Positions 33,533 to 44,300 of a stretch of DNA of 64,000 nucleotides are shown piece by piece. Position numbers and translations under genes: made by a program. This stretch comes from Fodinibius sp052060035 (GTDB taxonomy: Bacteria; Bacteroidota; Rhodothermia; Balneolales; Balneolaceae). The notes under the pieces were generated by a model. It saw nothing but the letters and a program-made list of their open reading frames with translations, searched no databases and was not told the DNA's origin. Positions within the stretch are counted from its first letter, which is position 1. Each line of letters begins with the position of its first letter. The stretch spans positions 62,001 through 126,000 of the forward strand of contig NZ_JBPOEA010000004.1 in assembly GCF_052060035.1 (NCBI RefSeq), written 5' to 3'.

Positions 33533-34558
33533 TTGAGTAGCAGCTATCCCATACCAACTTCCCGCAACGCAGTCACGACCCATGGTTCAGTGACGAGCAC
33601 TAAGGCGGCAGCAAGCCCCCACCAAGGAGATGCTGCCGCCTCTATTATTGCCCAGCGCAAGCAATACCCGGGAATCGAAGGTGTCCTGGAACTAGCCTCG
33701 AAGCTGGTCACCAAATATACCGGACGCGAGGATATCCGCGGGTTAGCGCTAAAAATTACCCGCAAGGTTCCCCGAAATATTAACACCGGTCTTCCTGACC
33801 TGCGGAATGTAGATCAAATTTCGGGTGCCATTTACAAGTGGATAACCAAAAATATCAACTACGTGCGGGACCCATGGAATATCGAGCGGATTCAATCTCC
33901 GGACGTGACCATTCGGCAACAAGCCGGGGATTGCGACGACCACGCGATCCTTTCGGCGGCCCTACTGCAAAGCCTGGGCATCCAAACCGGGTTTCGCATT
34001 GTCAGCCGAACGGGGCGAACCTACGACCATATTTATACCGTCTTTCGCTCCCCGCAGGGGTGGAAATCTTTTGATACGACCGTCGCCAAATATCCCGGGT
34101 TCAGGTTTGACGAGCGGCTGATCAAAAAGTCCAAGCACCTGCCCAACCGGATGCCGGACGGATTAGGCATTGACCCCATTACCCTGACGGCTGCTGCCAC
34201 GACAGCCTTGAAAACGGGAGCCGCAATGAAACCACTGTTTTCCAAGTGGTTTGGCGCCAAAGATAAGGGCGAACGCACCCAGCGCGGGCAATGGCGGGAC
34301 TACCTGATGGCCCGAGGGGTTCGTTCGGACGTGATTTCATTTTCACAAAAAGATAACGCCATCCTCCAGCAGTATGCCATGATTATCCAAGACCATGGGC
34401 AACCGGCCGTTGATTACTTGAACAAATTTGGAAGCTTGGACAACAGTTTCCTGGCCAACCAACAACAATCTCGAAACAAAAAATGGCTCCTGTACGGCGG
34501 ACTCTCGGCCGGGCTTGCCGCGCTCGGCGGGATTAGCTACTGGGCCCTCAACCATTAA
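33533..34558 (+). CDS. Transglutaminase-like cysteine protease with C-terminal membrane anchor
   Basis: 341 residues from TTG 33533; no ATG suits, and the start MSSSYP resembles the MSSSYL of the next gene. The transglutaminase-like core is QQAGDCDDHAILSAALL (Cys), TYDHIYTVF (His) and WKSFDTTV (Asp), about residues 120-190. The last 22 residues, WLLYGGLSAGLAALGGISYW, form a membrane anchor. Such folds act as proteases or crosslinkers. In this context a maturation or cell-wall entry enzyme fixed in a virion membrane is a reasonable inference. Confidence 0.7.
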   Translation: MSSSYPIPTSRNAVTTHGSVTSTKAAASPHQGDAAASIIAQRKQYPGIEGVLELASKLVTKYTGREDIRGLALKITRKVPRNINTGLPDLRNVDQISGAIYKWITKNINYVRDPWNIERIQSPDVTIRQQAGDCDDHAILSAALLQSLGIQTGFRIVSRTGRTYDHIYTVFRSPQGWKSFDTTVAKYPGFRFDERLIKKSKHLPNRMPDGLGIDPITLTAAATTALKTGAAMKPLFSKWFGAKDKGERTQRGQWRDYLMARGVRSDVISFSQKDNAILQQYAMIIQDHGQPAVDYLNKFGSLDNSFLANQQQSRNKKWLLYGGLSAGLAALGGISYWALNH

Positions 34559-34567
34559 CAACTGTTT

Positions 34568-34981
34568 ATGAGTAGTTCCTATCTGCAACCCGTTGCTATA
34601 CAACCCGAAAATGATCAATTAATCATATCCAGCCAGCTGCCTAGCGGTGGATTAGGAGGCTGGGAAGAAGATGATCCCTGCCGGTATGCCAATCAAAGCT
34701 GTAAGGGCAAAATGTTCGGAAAACTCAAACGCTGCCGACGCAAACGCGAAAAATCGCAAGCCCTCTGCAAAGCTCACGAGCGTAAGCTATCTGAAAAGAA
34801 GAGAATAGAACAGGAAAAACAGCAGCTTATGACCGCCTTACAGCACAACGTCACCGATACGGCAGCCAAACAAGAGACCGCAAGCACGGCCATGATTGCG
34901 GGTGCAGCGGTGGGCGGGGTTGCCATCCTGGGAGCCGCCATCATGTTGGTCCTCAAAAAGAAAAAATCCAAATCCCAATAG
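34568..34981 (+). CDS. Small C-tail-anchored protein
   Basis: 137 residues. A Cys-containing N-terminal part (DDPCRYANQSCKGKMFGKL), a basic helix rich in Arg/Lys/Glu, then one C-terminal membrane helix AGAAVGGVAILGAAIMLVL ending in KKKKSKSQ. The topology places the N-terminus in the cytoplasm or virion interior. No family recognised. It is one of a run of seven or more such proteins. Confidence 0.55.
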   Translation: MSSSYLQPVAIQPENDQLIISSQLPSGGLGGWEEDDPCRYANQSCKGKMFGKLKRCRRKREKSQALCKAHERKLSEKKRIEQEKQQLMTALQHNVTDTAAKQETASTAMIAGAAVGGVAILGAAIMLVLKKKKSKSQ

Positions 34982-34996
34982 CATACCCCAACCCCT

Positions 34997-35359
34997 ATGA
35001 ACAACAGCTCCTACGATCAGTTAGACTTTTTGCAAACGACCCAGCCGTTTAACTACACAAACAGTTTCCTCCCTCCCGTGGGATCCACAACCAGCACCTC
35101 AAAGAAAACCAAGTTTGGCAGTATCCTCAATGACCTGTCCAGCTTTTTAACCACAGCGGCCGATACCGCCGTAACTGTGGATGGAGTTATCAATGGCGGG
35201 AAATCCCAATCTGGGGGCAGTGCCCTGACGCCCGAGCAACAGATGGCGTTGATGCAAGCCCAGAAGTCAAATGGAAATATGACCTCCCTTCTACTTATTG
35301 GCGGCGTTGTCGTCGTTGGTGGAGCTGTCACGTACACCCTGTTAAAAAAGAAATCCTGA
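34997..35359 (+). CDS. Small C-tail-anchored protein
   Basis: 120 residues. The N-terminal half is Ser/Thr/Asn-rich and probably disordered. The C-terminus is one membrane helix (LLLIGGVVVVGGAVTYTLL) plus KKKS. Spacing to neighbours is short on both sides. No function can be read apart from membrane anchoring. Confidence 0.55.
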   Translation: MNNSSYDQLDFLQTTQPFNYTNSFLPPVGSTTSTSKKTKFGSILNDLSSFLTTAADTAVTVDGVINGGKSQSGGSALTPEQQMALMQAQKSNGNMTSLLLIGGVVVVGGAVTYTLLKKKS

Positions 35360-35360
35360 T

Positions 35361-35672
35361 ATGACCGAAGCTATTCAAACAACAACCCATCCGATTGGGA
35401 TCTCTCACTTTATTGACGGACATATTCCCAACGGGCGGTATCCCAATCCAACGACCTCGCAAGAAACAGTGTATCTGCAACCCACCGTCCAGTTGCAAGA
35501 AGTAGCGAAGGGTGCGGAAGTAACGGACCAACCCAAGCAAACCCTCTGCGAGCGCCTGGTCGAAGGGGATCCCACCAAAGGCATTCGCGCATGGTTTGAT
35601 CGAAACAAGTCTACGCTGGGATGGATCGCCGGGGGATACCTGACGCTTCGAATCATAACCCGAGGGAGGTAA
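35361..35672 (+). CDS. Small hypothetical protein with hydrophobic C-terminus
   Basis: 103 residues, beginning one base after the previous stop. RAWFDRNKSTLGWIAGGYLT near the end is a short hydrophobic segment that could be a weak anchor. The rest is soluble and Pro/Thr-rich. No family recognised. Confidence 0.5.
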   Translation: MTEAIQTTTHPIGISHFIDGHIPNGRYPNPTTSQETVYLQPTVQLQEVAKGAEVTDQPKQTLCERLVEGDPTKGIRAWFDRNKSTLGWIAGGYLTLRIITRGR

Positions 35673-35675
35673 CCG

Positions 35676-36356
35676 ATGAGCCATTCTAACTATAGTGACA
35701 ACGGGTTAGGCTCCCCAGCTATATCGGGTAATATCATAAGCTCGGAGGCCGGAGAACTGCGCATCATCGGGCGTCACCCCGAGCGGGGACTACCGAAATC
35801 TGGCGTGCCTTTTTCGGTGGATGTGGAGGTCGATATCTATCGCACTTTTTGGAACTCCTTTCTTTTTGTCGTCTGCCCGGATGTAGTGGTTGCCGCCCTG
35901 GATCCTCAAAACCGGTCTGTCTTAGCGATCTCCCGTATTGTTACCAGCATGTGGGACGGCTGTCGCGGTCAAGCTCGATTAGTCTTCGGACGCTCGTTCC
36001 GACCAGATCGCAATCACCCTGTTATTTTTGAACTTCACTACAGCAATGTCACCGAGGCGAATGTATCCCAGGCCAAGCCCCTCGCCTCCTCGAACGTGAT
36101 GACCCTTGATCTGGATATCCAGGAAGGCCAACAAAGCGGAGTGTACGCCCAGCCCACCGAGTCCTGGTATGACATCAACCTACCAGACCCACAGCATGCT
36201 TTCAGCGGCGTCAATAGCACGCTCACCAAAGCATTATGGCTGATTGGTATTGGCGCAGGTGCGTACTTCCTGGCTCCCCTCATGCCCGGGCTTAGAGATA
36301 GTGTAACCCGGCTTGCCGAGCACAACAAGAAACAAGAGGAGCAGCCCAATGGATGA
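35676..36356 (+). CDS. Beta-rich protein with C-terminal membrane anchor
   Basis: 226 residues. Residues about 25-160 alternate as beta strands (FSVDVEVDIYRTFWNSFLFV, ARLVFGRSF, HPVIFELHYSNV), which suggests a sandwich. The last 40 residues have a membrane segment ALWLIGIGAGAYFLAPLMPG and a charged tail. It overlaps the next gene by 8 bases. It could be a minor capsid or vertex protein; no sequence signature proves this. Confidence 0.55.
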   Translation: MSHSNYSDNGLGSPAISGNIISSEAGELRIIGRHPERGLPKSGVPFSVDVEVDIYRTFWNSFLFVVCPDVVVAALDPQNRSVLAISRIVTSMWDGCRGQARLVFGRSFRPDRNHPVIFELHYSNVTEANVSQAKPLASSNVMTLDLDIQEGQQSGVYAQPTESWYDINLPDPQHAFSGVNSTLTKALWLIGIGAGAYFLAPLMPGLRDSVTRLAEHNKKQEEQPNG

Positions 36357-36759
36357 ACTTATTGAAGGCCGAGACTACCAAATCGTTGATGACGGAATGG
36401 GTGATCTAAGCAGTTACCTGCGCCAAACCAGTCGAAACGCTTTTAAAAAAGCAATCGGTCTGGCCGACCGTGCCCTAAGCGGGCGTAAAGGACAAGCCGC
36501 TACCACGGCCCTTGTCCTGGCTGATCTGACCAAAGACAGGCGCTCTTTCCAGCAGGTATTCAACCGAAATGCCAACGTCATCAACCAGTACTTCGAACAC
36601 GTCGATCTGCAGGCGGTAAGCGATATGATCGGCTTAGAGGATTCAGTCGCTAAAAGCAAAACTGTGTCTATGATCAAACATGCGGGCATTCTCTCGGCCG
36701 GTATTGCCATCGGTGTCGCCGGTCTCTCTTTATATAACAGAAAACAATCTTCAACATGA
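36349..36759 (+). CDS. Small C-tail-anchored helical protein
   Basis: 136 residues from ATG 36349, preceded by GAGGAG; a longer frame to 36313 would overlap the previous gene without reason. Helical N-terminal part, then AGILSAGIAIGVAGLSLY as C-terminal membrane helix. It overlaps the next gene by 4 bases (ATGA). No family recognised. Confidence 0.55.
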   Translation: MDELIEGRDYQIVDDGMGDLSSYLRQTSRNAFKKAIGLADRALSGRKGQAATTALVLADLTKDRRSFQQVFNRNANVINQYFEHVDLQAVSDMIGLEDSVAKSKTVSMIKHAGILSAGIAIGVAGLSLYNRKQSST

Positions 36760-37079
36760 CTCTTAGCATAGGCGACAAAGGCCCCCAGGTAATGCACCTG
36801 CAATCAGCATTGAAAGCCCTTGGTATCGGGCTCCCCAAATACGGCGTCGATGGGATATTTGGCCCGGAAACCCAGCAGGCGGTCAAACAAGCCCAGCAAA
36901 AATTGGGACTACCACCAAGCGGAACAGCTGATGAAGTATTGCTCAATAGGCTCGGCATTACCCAGCAATCCCTACAGGTGCCAACGAAAAGTGCATTACC
37001 CAAACCAGCTCTCCTTGCCATTGGGACCATCGCCATTATTGGAATTGGAATCGCAATTAAACAAACCAGACAGAAGTAA
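36756..37079 (+). CDS. Peptidoglycan-binding protein with C-terminal membrane anchor
   Basis: 107 residues. Residues 1-70 are a PG_binding_1 domain: GDKGPQVMHLQSALKALG, then YGVDGIFGPETQQAVKQAQ. A Pro/Lys linker leads to the membrane helix LLAIGTIAIIGIGIAI. It would tie a membrane to the cell wall. In the viral context, a membrane protein that binds murein fits virion entry; a lysis role is also possible. Confidence 0.75.
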   Translation: MTLSIGDKGPQVMHLQSALKALGIGLPKYGVDGIFGPETQQAVKQAQQKLGLPPSGTADEVLLNRLGITQQSLQVPTKSALPKPALLAIGTIAIIGIGIAIKQTRQK

Positions 37080-37080
37080 T

Positions 37081-38340
37081 ATGGAATCCATGACTGCCCA
37101 GCAGCTTGCAAAACTGAATATCAAAGGCATTCGAGTAGCCCAACCTTACGGGAGACTTATCGGCGAACCCGAGAAGAATGCCGTCATTTTTATCTGGGGC
37201 GAAAAAGGCGCCGGAAAATCCACGATGAGCCTGGGACTGGCCGACACCTTAGCCGAACATGGCCGCATCGAATATATCCCCGCCGAAGAGCATTTTGGCA
37301 AAACGCTAGTCGACCGCGTAAAACGCCTTGGAGCCACCCACCGGAACCTGAATTTCACCAAATGGAAATCAATTCAGGCCCTCAAAGAAATTCTGCTTAA
37401 AAACCGGTCCTTCGCCTGCATCCTGGATTCCATTTCAGTGATTGATGCCAACGCCAAGGAAACCGTTGAGCTAGCCCAATGGTGTCGCGAAAACGGAATC
37501 ATGTTTGTCATGGTCTCCCATGCCACCAAGGACGGGCAGTATAAAGGCAACACCAGCATCGCCCATGAGTGTGATATTGAGATCAAAGTCACCAAAGAAG
37601 GCGGGGCCGAAACCGAGAAAAATCGCTATCGAGAACTTACCGCTATCGCCGTGCCCTTTACGGCCCAAGACCGCGAGGTGACACCAGCTAACCCTGCTGC
37701 CAAAGAAGAAACCAACCCAGACAAACGCGAAAACCCAGTGAATACTCCTTTTAAGATTACCCTCAAAGAAATCGACACCCTTCACAAGATTCGATCCTGG
37801 AAACGGATCAACTCCATGTTTGGAAGCAAAATGCCATGCTATGCCCCGAAGCATTCCGGAGAATCCGAAAACGCCCACCTGTCTATCCGATACACGGCCG
37901 ACTATCCCAAGAAGCGATACATCATGGACTTGCTGCTGGACGGCCATCTGGAATATCAAGCCTGCACGGAAGGCAAAGGGGGTGGACTCAAAGCGTGCTG
38001 GAAAAAACTTGTTAGCAAATATGGCGATCTGGAAATCCGAATTTATAAGCAGGACCACGCCAAAGTCGTGCTGGGCGCCAAAGAGTACAAGCGCCAGGAA
38101 CGTGCGCTTGGTAAAAAGGAGACCAAGTCTACTGCACCCGACTCACCTACAACAAAGACCAAGAAGAAACCGGCTGCTAAACCCAAGCCCGCTTCTACCA
38201 AACAAGAAAAAACGTCGTCGAAAGAACAACCGACGACGAATAATATTTCATCTGACGAAAAACCCCAGCAGATAGACATCGAAGCGGCCAAAGATAGTCA
38301 GGCTAAGCTGGACGCCTTCCTAACCAAAGTATTAGGCTAA
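37081..38340 (+). CDS. RadA/RecA-like ATPase with basic C-terminal extension
   Basis: 419 residues from ATG 37081; a longer frame upstream overlaps the previous gene out of frame and is rejected. Walker A is IWGEKGAGKST (G40-T48). Walker B region is FACILDSISVID. The phrase VMVSHATKDGQYKGNTSIAHECDIEI follows RadA/Sms (HVTKDG...LEHxVD). The C-terminal 180 residues contain a basic domain and a Lys/Pro/Thr-rich tail. It may act in recombination, or stand in for a packaging or replication motor; it does not look like a terminase or a HerA/FtsK packaging ATPase. Confidence 0.7.
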   Translation: MESMTAQQLAKLNIKGIRVAQPYGRLIGEPEKNAVIFIWGEKGAGKSTMSLGLADTLAEHGRIEYIPAEEHFGKTLVDRVKRLGATHRNLNFTKWKSIQALKEILLKNRSFACILDSISVIDANAKETVELAQWCRENGIMFVMVSHATKDGQYKGNTSIAHECDIEIKVTKEGGAETEKNRYRELTAIAVPFTAQDREVTPANPAAKEETNPDKRENPVNTPFKITLKEIDTLHKIRSWKRINSMFGSKMPCYAPKHSGESENAHLSIRYTADYPKKRYIMDLLLDGHLEYQACTEGKGGGLKACWKKLVSKYGDLEIRIYKQDHAKVVLGAKEYKRQERALGKKETKSTAPDSPTTKTKKKPAAKPKPASTKQEKTSSKEQPTTNNISSDEKPQQIDIEAAKDSQAKLDAFLTKVLG

Positions 38341-38344
38341 CCCC

Positions 38345-41300
38345 ATGCGAGACAATCCGACTGTTACTCCTTTTGAAGACATTACAACTGAGGACTACCC
38401 CGGCATTTTTGGCGACTTTGATGGAGACGGGATCCCCAACGCCGACGACCCCAACCCACAACAGTTCGGCGACACCGAAACTGTCGAAGAGACCAAGCTT
38501 ACCGAAGAAATCAAACAATTGATCGACTTGCGAGGCAACTACCAACAGGCCTTGGACGAGGTAACCAGCAAGCTCAAAGACCTACAACCGGAAGCCACCG
38601 TAAAGGGCCGAGTAAAATCGCCCTACTCGGTCATCAATAAATTGCGTCGCAAGCGCATTAAAGGAGATATCAAGCAGGCTAATTCTGGTGAGCTCTATAC
38701 TCAGGGGCTGACGGATATGGCCGGATGCATGATTGTGCTGGCGGGTCAAGCTGAGCTGGACCAAGTAGTCAAAGAAATTTTTTCAGGAACAATCGGAGAA
38801 GTATTTGAACATGAAGACAAATACGCCGAACCCGTCGGTGGCTATCGAGCACATCACTTCATCGTGATGGCTGGCACCGCCGGTGATATTCCGGTCGAGG
38901 TGCAGGTGAAGACCCAGCGTATGGCGCAAATAGCAAAAGCAGCTCACACGCCGTACAAAAATGGACAGCTTAACACTAATCGAATGCACCAGCTCACTGA
39001 CCTGGCCTGGCAAGCTGATCAAGGTGACAAGCAAGCAGCCCGTAGTATTGACTCCCTCCTTGGAAATCCAGTAAAACTAACCAGCGAATTGACGACCCGC
39101 GAGAATCCTTCGAGTGACCTGCAGCAGCTTCAGGACTCCTTTACTGAAACCATAAAAAAACTGGCCCTCGCCTTTTCCCTCGACAGGTTTCCCAACGAAC
39201 ATCGCAAGCAAGCCTTGGAACTGTTTCGGGGCCATGGAAAAGTAATTGGCGTCGATTTCGACAAGATATTTTCATCAGCCCAGCAGGAAGCAAAAAAGAC
39301 TGAAAATAATGGCGACCCATCATACCAACCCTCCGAAGATCGGCCGGGAGAATCGGGATTTGGAAGCCGTTTTTCCGGCCTCCAGCTGAAAAACTTTGCC
39401 CCCATTAAACTCTCGAAATCCGAGCGACGGAAAGCCAACGAAGCGGCACTGGCCGTCTTGGAAAAAGAGGACCGGGCGATTACCGAATCCGATCTGGATA
39501 TGCTCCGACAATACACCGGCGCCGGTGGACTCGGATATGGCGAAGACGCAACCGGGACCGAGCGTGGCCTGCTCAACGAGCATTACACCTCCTACCCGTT
39601 AGTCAAAATGATCTGGGATAAACTCCAGGCCATGGGCGTGGATGGTGGCAACATTTTAGAACCCGGGGCGGGCGTGGGCAATTTTGCAGGCTTCCTTCCC
39701 AACCGCGAAACCTATCGCATGCTGATGGTTGAGCGGTCGGCGGTGAGCTCCCGCATTGCGGGGCTGTTATACCCAAGCCAGCTGGTCCGGCACGAAAACT
39801 TTGCCCAGACCGACCTGTCACTATACAACCTGACCGGAGCCATAGGCAATGTCCCCTTTGGCGATATCAAAATTCACACCCAGCGCGACCCGCTGGCTTC
39901 CCTCAATCCGCGCATCCACGACTACTTTATCTTGAAGTCCCTGGACGCCCTCCAACCCGGCGGATTTTTGGCGGTAATTACTTCAGTCGGTACCATGGAC
40001 AAGAAGGATCCAGCCATCCGACAGGCCATGGTCCAGCGAGCCCGATTTGTGGGTGCCTACCGGTTGCCCTCGACCGCATTCAAAGACAATGCCGATACGC
40101 TGGTCACCACGGATCTGATCTTGTTTCAAAAATACCCTGATGTTGACGGCGAAACCCATCCAGATGTAGGCAGCGAATTAAATCAGCTCTTTGCTTACCA
40201 GGAACTTGCTGTCAGTATTACCGAACATAACGGCGAATCCTACGGGGCCTATTATAACCCATATTACCAGAAATATCCCCAGCAGGTATTAGGTGAGCAT
40301 ATTCAAGGCCACGACATGCAGTTTCTGACCCGCATGGGCGTAAAAGGCCAGGTGGATGAGGCTTTGACCGGTAAAGTTCTTGGAGACGGTCTTCGCTTTC
40401 CGTATCCGCTTCCGGGACAGTTGCCGTTCTACCGGATCCCCGATGAGGGCGTGTGCCTGGAGACGACCCGCGATTATCACGCCGGGAATATTGTCTGGCA
40501 CGGGGAGAAATTCTACGAAAAACAGCGCCACTATTTTAAACCCATTGCTGTAGGAAGCACCGACAAAGCAGGTGAAGGGTTGCGTGAAAAAATCGCCTCG
40601 GCCTGCCAGATGCTGGATACATACGATGATTTTGTAACGGCACTGGCCCAAGACAGCGAGCAGAAAGAGCCGCTTCGTGGGGAGTTTAAGGAGCTACTTC
40701 AATCTCATATCGATGCCTACGACATTCCAGATGAAGACGAGGATATCCGCGAGATATTCCGCTATGACAACCGGTTGTATAAACTCACGACCTTTGTGAA
40801 ACGCGATCCCATTAGTGGCCAGCTCGTATATGCCGATATCATCGATGCCGACTCCCTATTTAACCGCAACTACGTGCCGGCGGTTTCCGACTCCGATGAC
40901 CTGGCTGAAATTGCCATGTATGGCCGCTCCATCGGCGAAGAGCTGACGCTTGATTTCTATCAGTCCACCTATAAGGGCGGCACAGCCAGCCGGACCGAAC
41001 TCACCGAAGCAATTGAGAACCACCCTGACTTCTTTTACAATCCCGAGACCAATAATTACGAGTTTCGTTACCAATACCTGGCCGGAAATGTTCGGCGTAA
41101 GTTAGAGCTGGCCGAAGACAACCAGCTGGAGAAAAATACCGAGGCCCTAAAAGCAGTGCTCCCTGAGTGGATTGATGCCTACAGCATTACCGTCGATCCG
41201 CGCCACATTTTTACCTACTTGCCAACGAAAGTCCTTACCCAGTGGATCAAAGATGAGCTGGGCTACCGGGACGTACATATCGGCCTCGTCAAAGATAAAG

Positions 41301-44300
41301 CCGAACTCGGCAACCGGTTCTATATGAAGCTCCGCAAAGGCGGACGGTATATAAAAAATAGCGAGGAAACGGCCGATGACTGGAACCAAGGTTGGGGCGA
41401 GACGCCACTTAGCAAGATTATCAATAATTATATTCAGGATTCCAGTTTCCCGCTGGTATTCTACGATGAGGACGACAATGTGCTCCCGAATATGACGCTC
41501 AAACGAGCGGAGCAAACCGGCCAGCAGGCGCTCATCGAACGAGCCCGAGCCAAACAGCGGACCCATAATGACCAGATGCTCACGCGCGTGCCTCAAAAGT
41601 TCAACCAATGGGTACGCACCAAAGCCTCTACCGAAATTCGTGACCTCATTGAGGAGGCATATAATCACGAGTACAACGCTCATATCAACCCGCAATTCGA
41701 TGGGAGCACCCTCCGTGTGCGTGGTATGTCTGACACCTTTTACGGCGTCAAAGACTTTGCGGTGTATAAACACAACCGTGCGGTCGCCGAGAAACTGGTT
41801 TGGAACGGGCGCGGGGCCAACTGCCATGACGTGGGCGCCGGGAAAACGCTATCCTCCATTATTACCTCCCAAGTCCTGCTGCAACAGGGAGCCTGCAACA
41901 AGCCCATGTTCGTCGTGCCCGGGAAAGTTCAGGAAAAGTGGGTCGAAGAGTACGCCATGCTGTTCCCGGAAGCCAAAATCCTCAATATGAAAATGACGGG
42001 TTCCGAACGCCACAAGGAACTCACTATGGCCCAGCTCTACAACTGGGACGCAATCTTTATCGCCGACCACGCCTTCAAGAGCCTGCCACTCTCTCCGGCC
42101 GTCCAGCAGCAAATGTACTCGGAGCGCGTCGAATACTTCGATCAAATGATTGACAGTTTTGACGAGCTTATCGAAGAGGATGACGCGCTAAGCTCAACGG
42201 CCAAAAAGTCGATGATAACCCGCCTGGAGAAGATGAAAGAAGAATGGGAGGCTAAGCTGCGCAACGTAGCCAGTGCCCAGCGCCTGGATACCGATATCTT
42301 TTTTGATGAGCTCGGTGTGGACGCCCTATTCTTTGACGAAGCCCACTTCTACAAAAATGCCCTGGGCAGCGCCAAAGCCGCCAAGTTGGGCATTGCAGCT
42401 AATAAACCGTCCCAACGAGCCGAAGACGCCCTCCAAAAAACGAAGTGGCTGTTTTCCAAAATAGGCTTTAAAAACGTCTTTGTACTGACCGCTACTCCGG
42501 TCGTCAACTCTCCGGTGGAAGTATGGCACATGCTCAACCTCTGTGCTCCGAACCTGCTCGAAAAATACCAAATTGCCAACCTGGATAACTTTATTAACCA
42601 GTTTGTTCGCGAGGAAGAAAAGATCGTCAAAAAGACCAACGGCGAATACCGAACCGAGCGCGTAGTAGCCGGATACTATAATCTCCCAGAAATGCGGGCG
42701 ATTATTGACGAAGTCATGGACATCAAAAGCTATGATCAGCTGGTGGGATTTTACGAGAAGTTTCCAGACCTACTCAAAGATGAGTCTGGAAAAGTCGTAA
42801 CCGACAACCAGGGCAATCCCCAAGCGCTAAAACCAAAATTCAAGCGCCCCGAGGCCGAAACCAAACAGGAGGTGATTGAACCCAGCGAAATTCACAAATT
42901 GTTATTTGATGATATCATCCTCCGGGCCGATAACATCTTGGACTGCATGCGCCAGCGCGGATGCCAGACCAAAGACAATTTCCTGGTCATTACCGGCGAT
43001 GGCAGCAAAATTGCGACCGACCTCCGCGTCTATGACCACAGTTTCGCAGGCGTGGATGGAAAATTCCTGAAACTGGGAGCCCTGGTCGATAACGTAGCCG
43101 AAAGTTACGCCTACCGTGAAAACCCTGCTCCAAGCAGAGTACCGGAAAGCATCTATGGGGACTTCTTCTCCAAGGGTACTCTTCATATGCGAGAAAATCC
43201 GAACCCATACAACGATCCCCGAATCCCACGCCATGAACTTATCGAAAAACTTCAGTCTCTCAACTACTTTGATGAAGTAGTCCAAGAAATGAAGGCCACT
43301 GAAGGTAATCTCCACGAGGTTCCAGTAGGCAAGCAGTTCCTGTTGAATAAAATCGAGAAGCAACGCGAGAAACTCTCCGATGGCAGCGATCAGATGGAAG
43401 AAACCTTTGACCGGGCTGTTATGATTGTCGAGGCGTTGTATAGCGGGCGCAAGAATCCAGCGGCCCCCGTATTTCGCAATCAAATCATTTTCTGCGACTG
43501 GATCTCTGTGGAAGGCCAAAAAGGTGGCAGTTATCACCAGCTGATTAAGCAGGAACTCGAAAAAGAAGGGATTCCAGCCAAAGAAATAGCCATTATTAAC
43601 GGCTCGATTATTGGTACTGACGGCAAAGGTGATGACTATTTTGTCTCCTCCTCCGATGACAAGGAAGCCCTCAAAAAAGAGGTCCAAGACGATTTTAACC
43701 TGGGCAAGTACAGAGTACTGATTGGCAACCAGTCTATTGCCGAAGGCATGAACCTGCAAAAATGGACCACCGACCTGCATCACATGGACGTGCCCTACAC
43801 CCCTTCGCAAATTCAGCAGCGCAACGGCCGCGGGCTCCGGCAGGGAAACCAACACAGAAAAGTGAAAATCCACTTTTACCTGATGAAGGATTCCTTCGAT
43901 CAGTATCGCCTAGAGCTAGTCAGCAAGAAACAAAGCTGGATCGACGAACTCTTCTTTGGCGACGGTCGGGAAACCTCTGCCGACTCCGAGGGAGAGTCTC
44001 TGGAATACGAGCAGATGGTGGCCGCCACCAACTCCGATCCCCGAGTCAAAGAATTCTTCCAATCCAAAGCCCAAACCAAGGTGTTGAAGGCCCGCATCGA
44101 CTCCCTGCTAAGCGAGACACAGCGTCTAGAGTCTTCCCTTGGGCAAGCAAGCCAGGACGTGACCAAACGTTCCGAGCGAATGGAGTCTGCTATCCAAAGA
44201 GAACAAGCACTAATTGATTCAAAACTACCAACTTCAGCCACCGAAGCCCTTGACCAAGGACTCATTCGCATCGGCTGGTTAGACTACAGCGGGGAGATAG

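Noticed and set aside
36820..37080. N-terminal extension of the RadA-like ATPase
   Set aside because: The extra frame overlaps the peptidoglycan-binding gene throughout and gives low-quality sequence; ATG 37081 follows directly after that gene's stop.
37081..38340. Packaging terminase or A32-like ATPase
   Set aside because: The motif order is that of RadA/RecA-like proteins (SHATKDG, AHECDIEI), not terminase or HerA/FtsK.
42902..43873. 323-residue minus-strand frame inside the giant fusion gene
   Set aside because: It is an antisense frame of helicase codons; no motif and no start signal.
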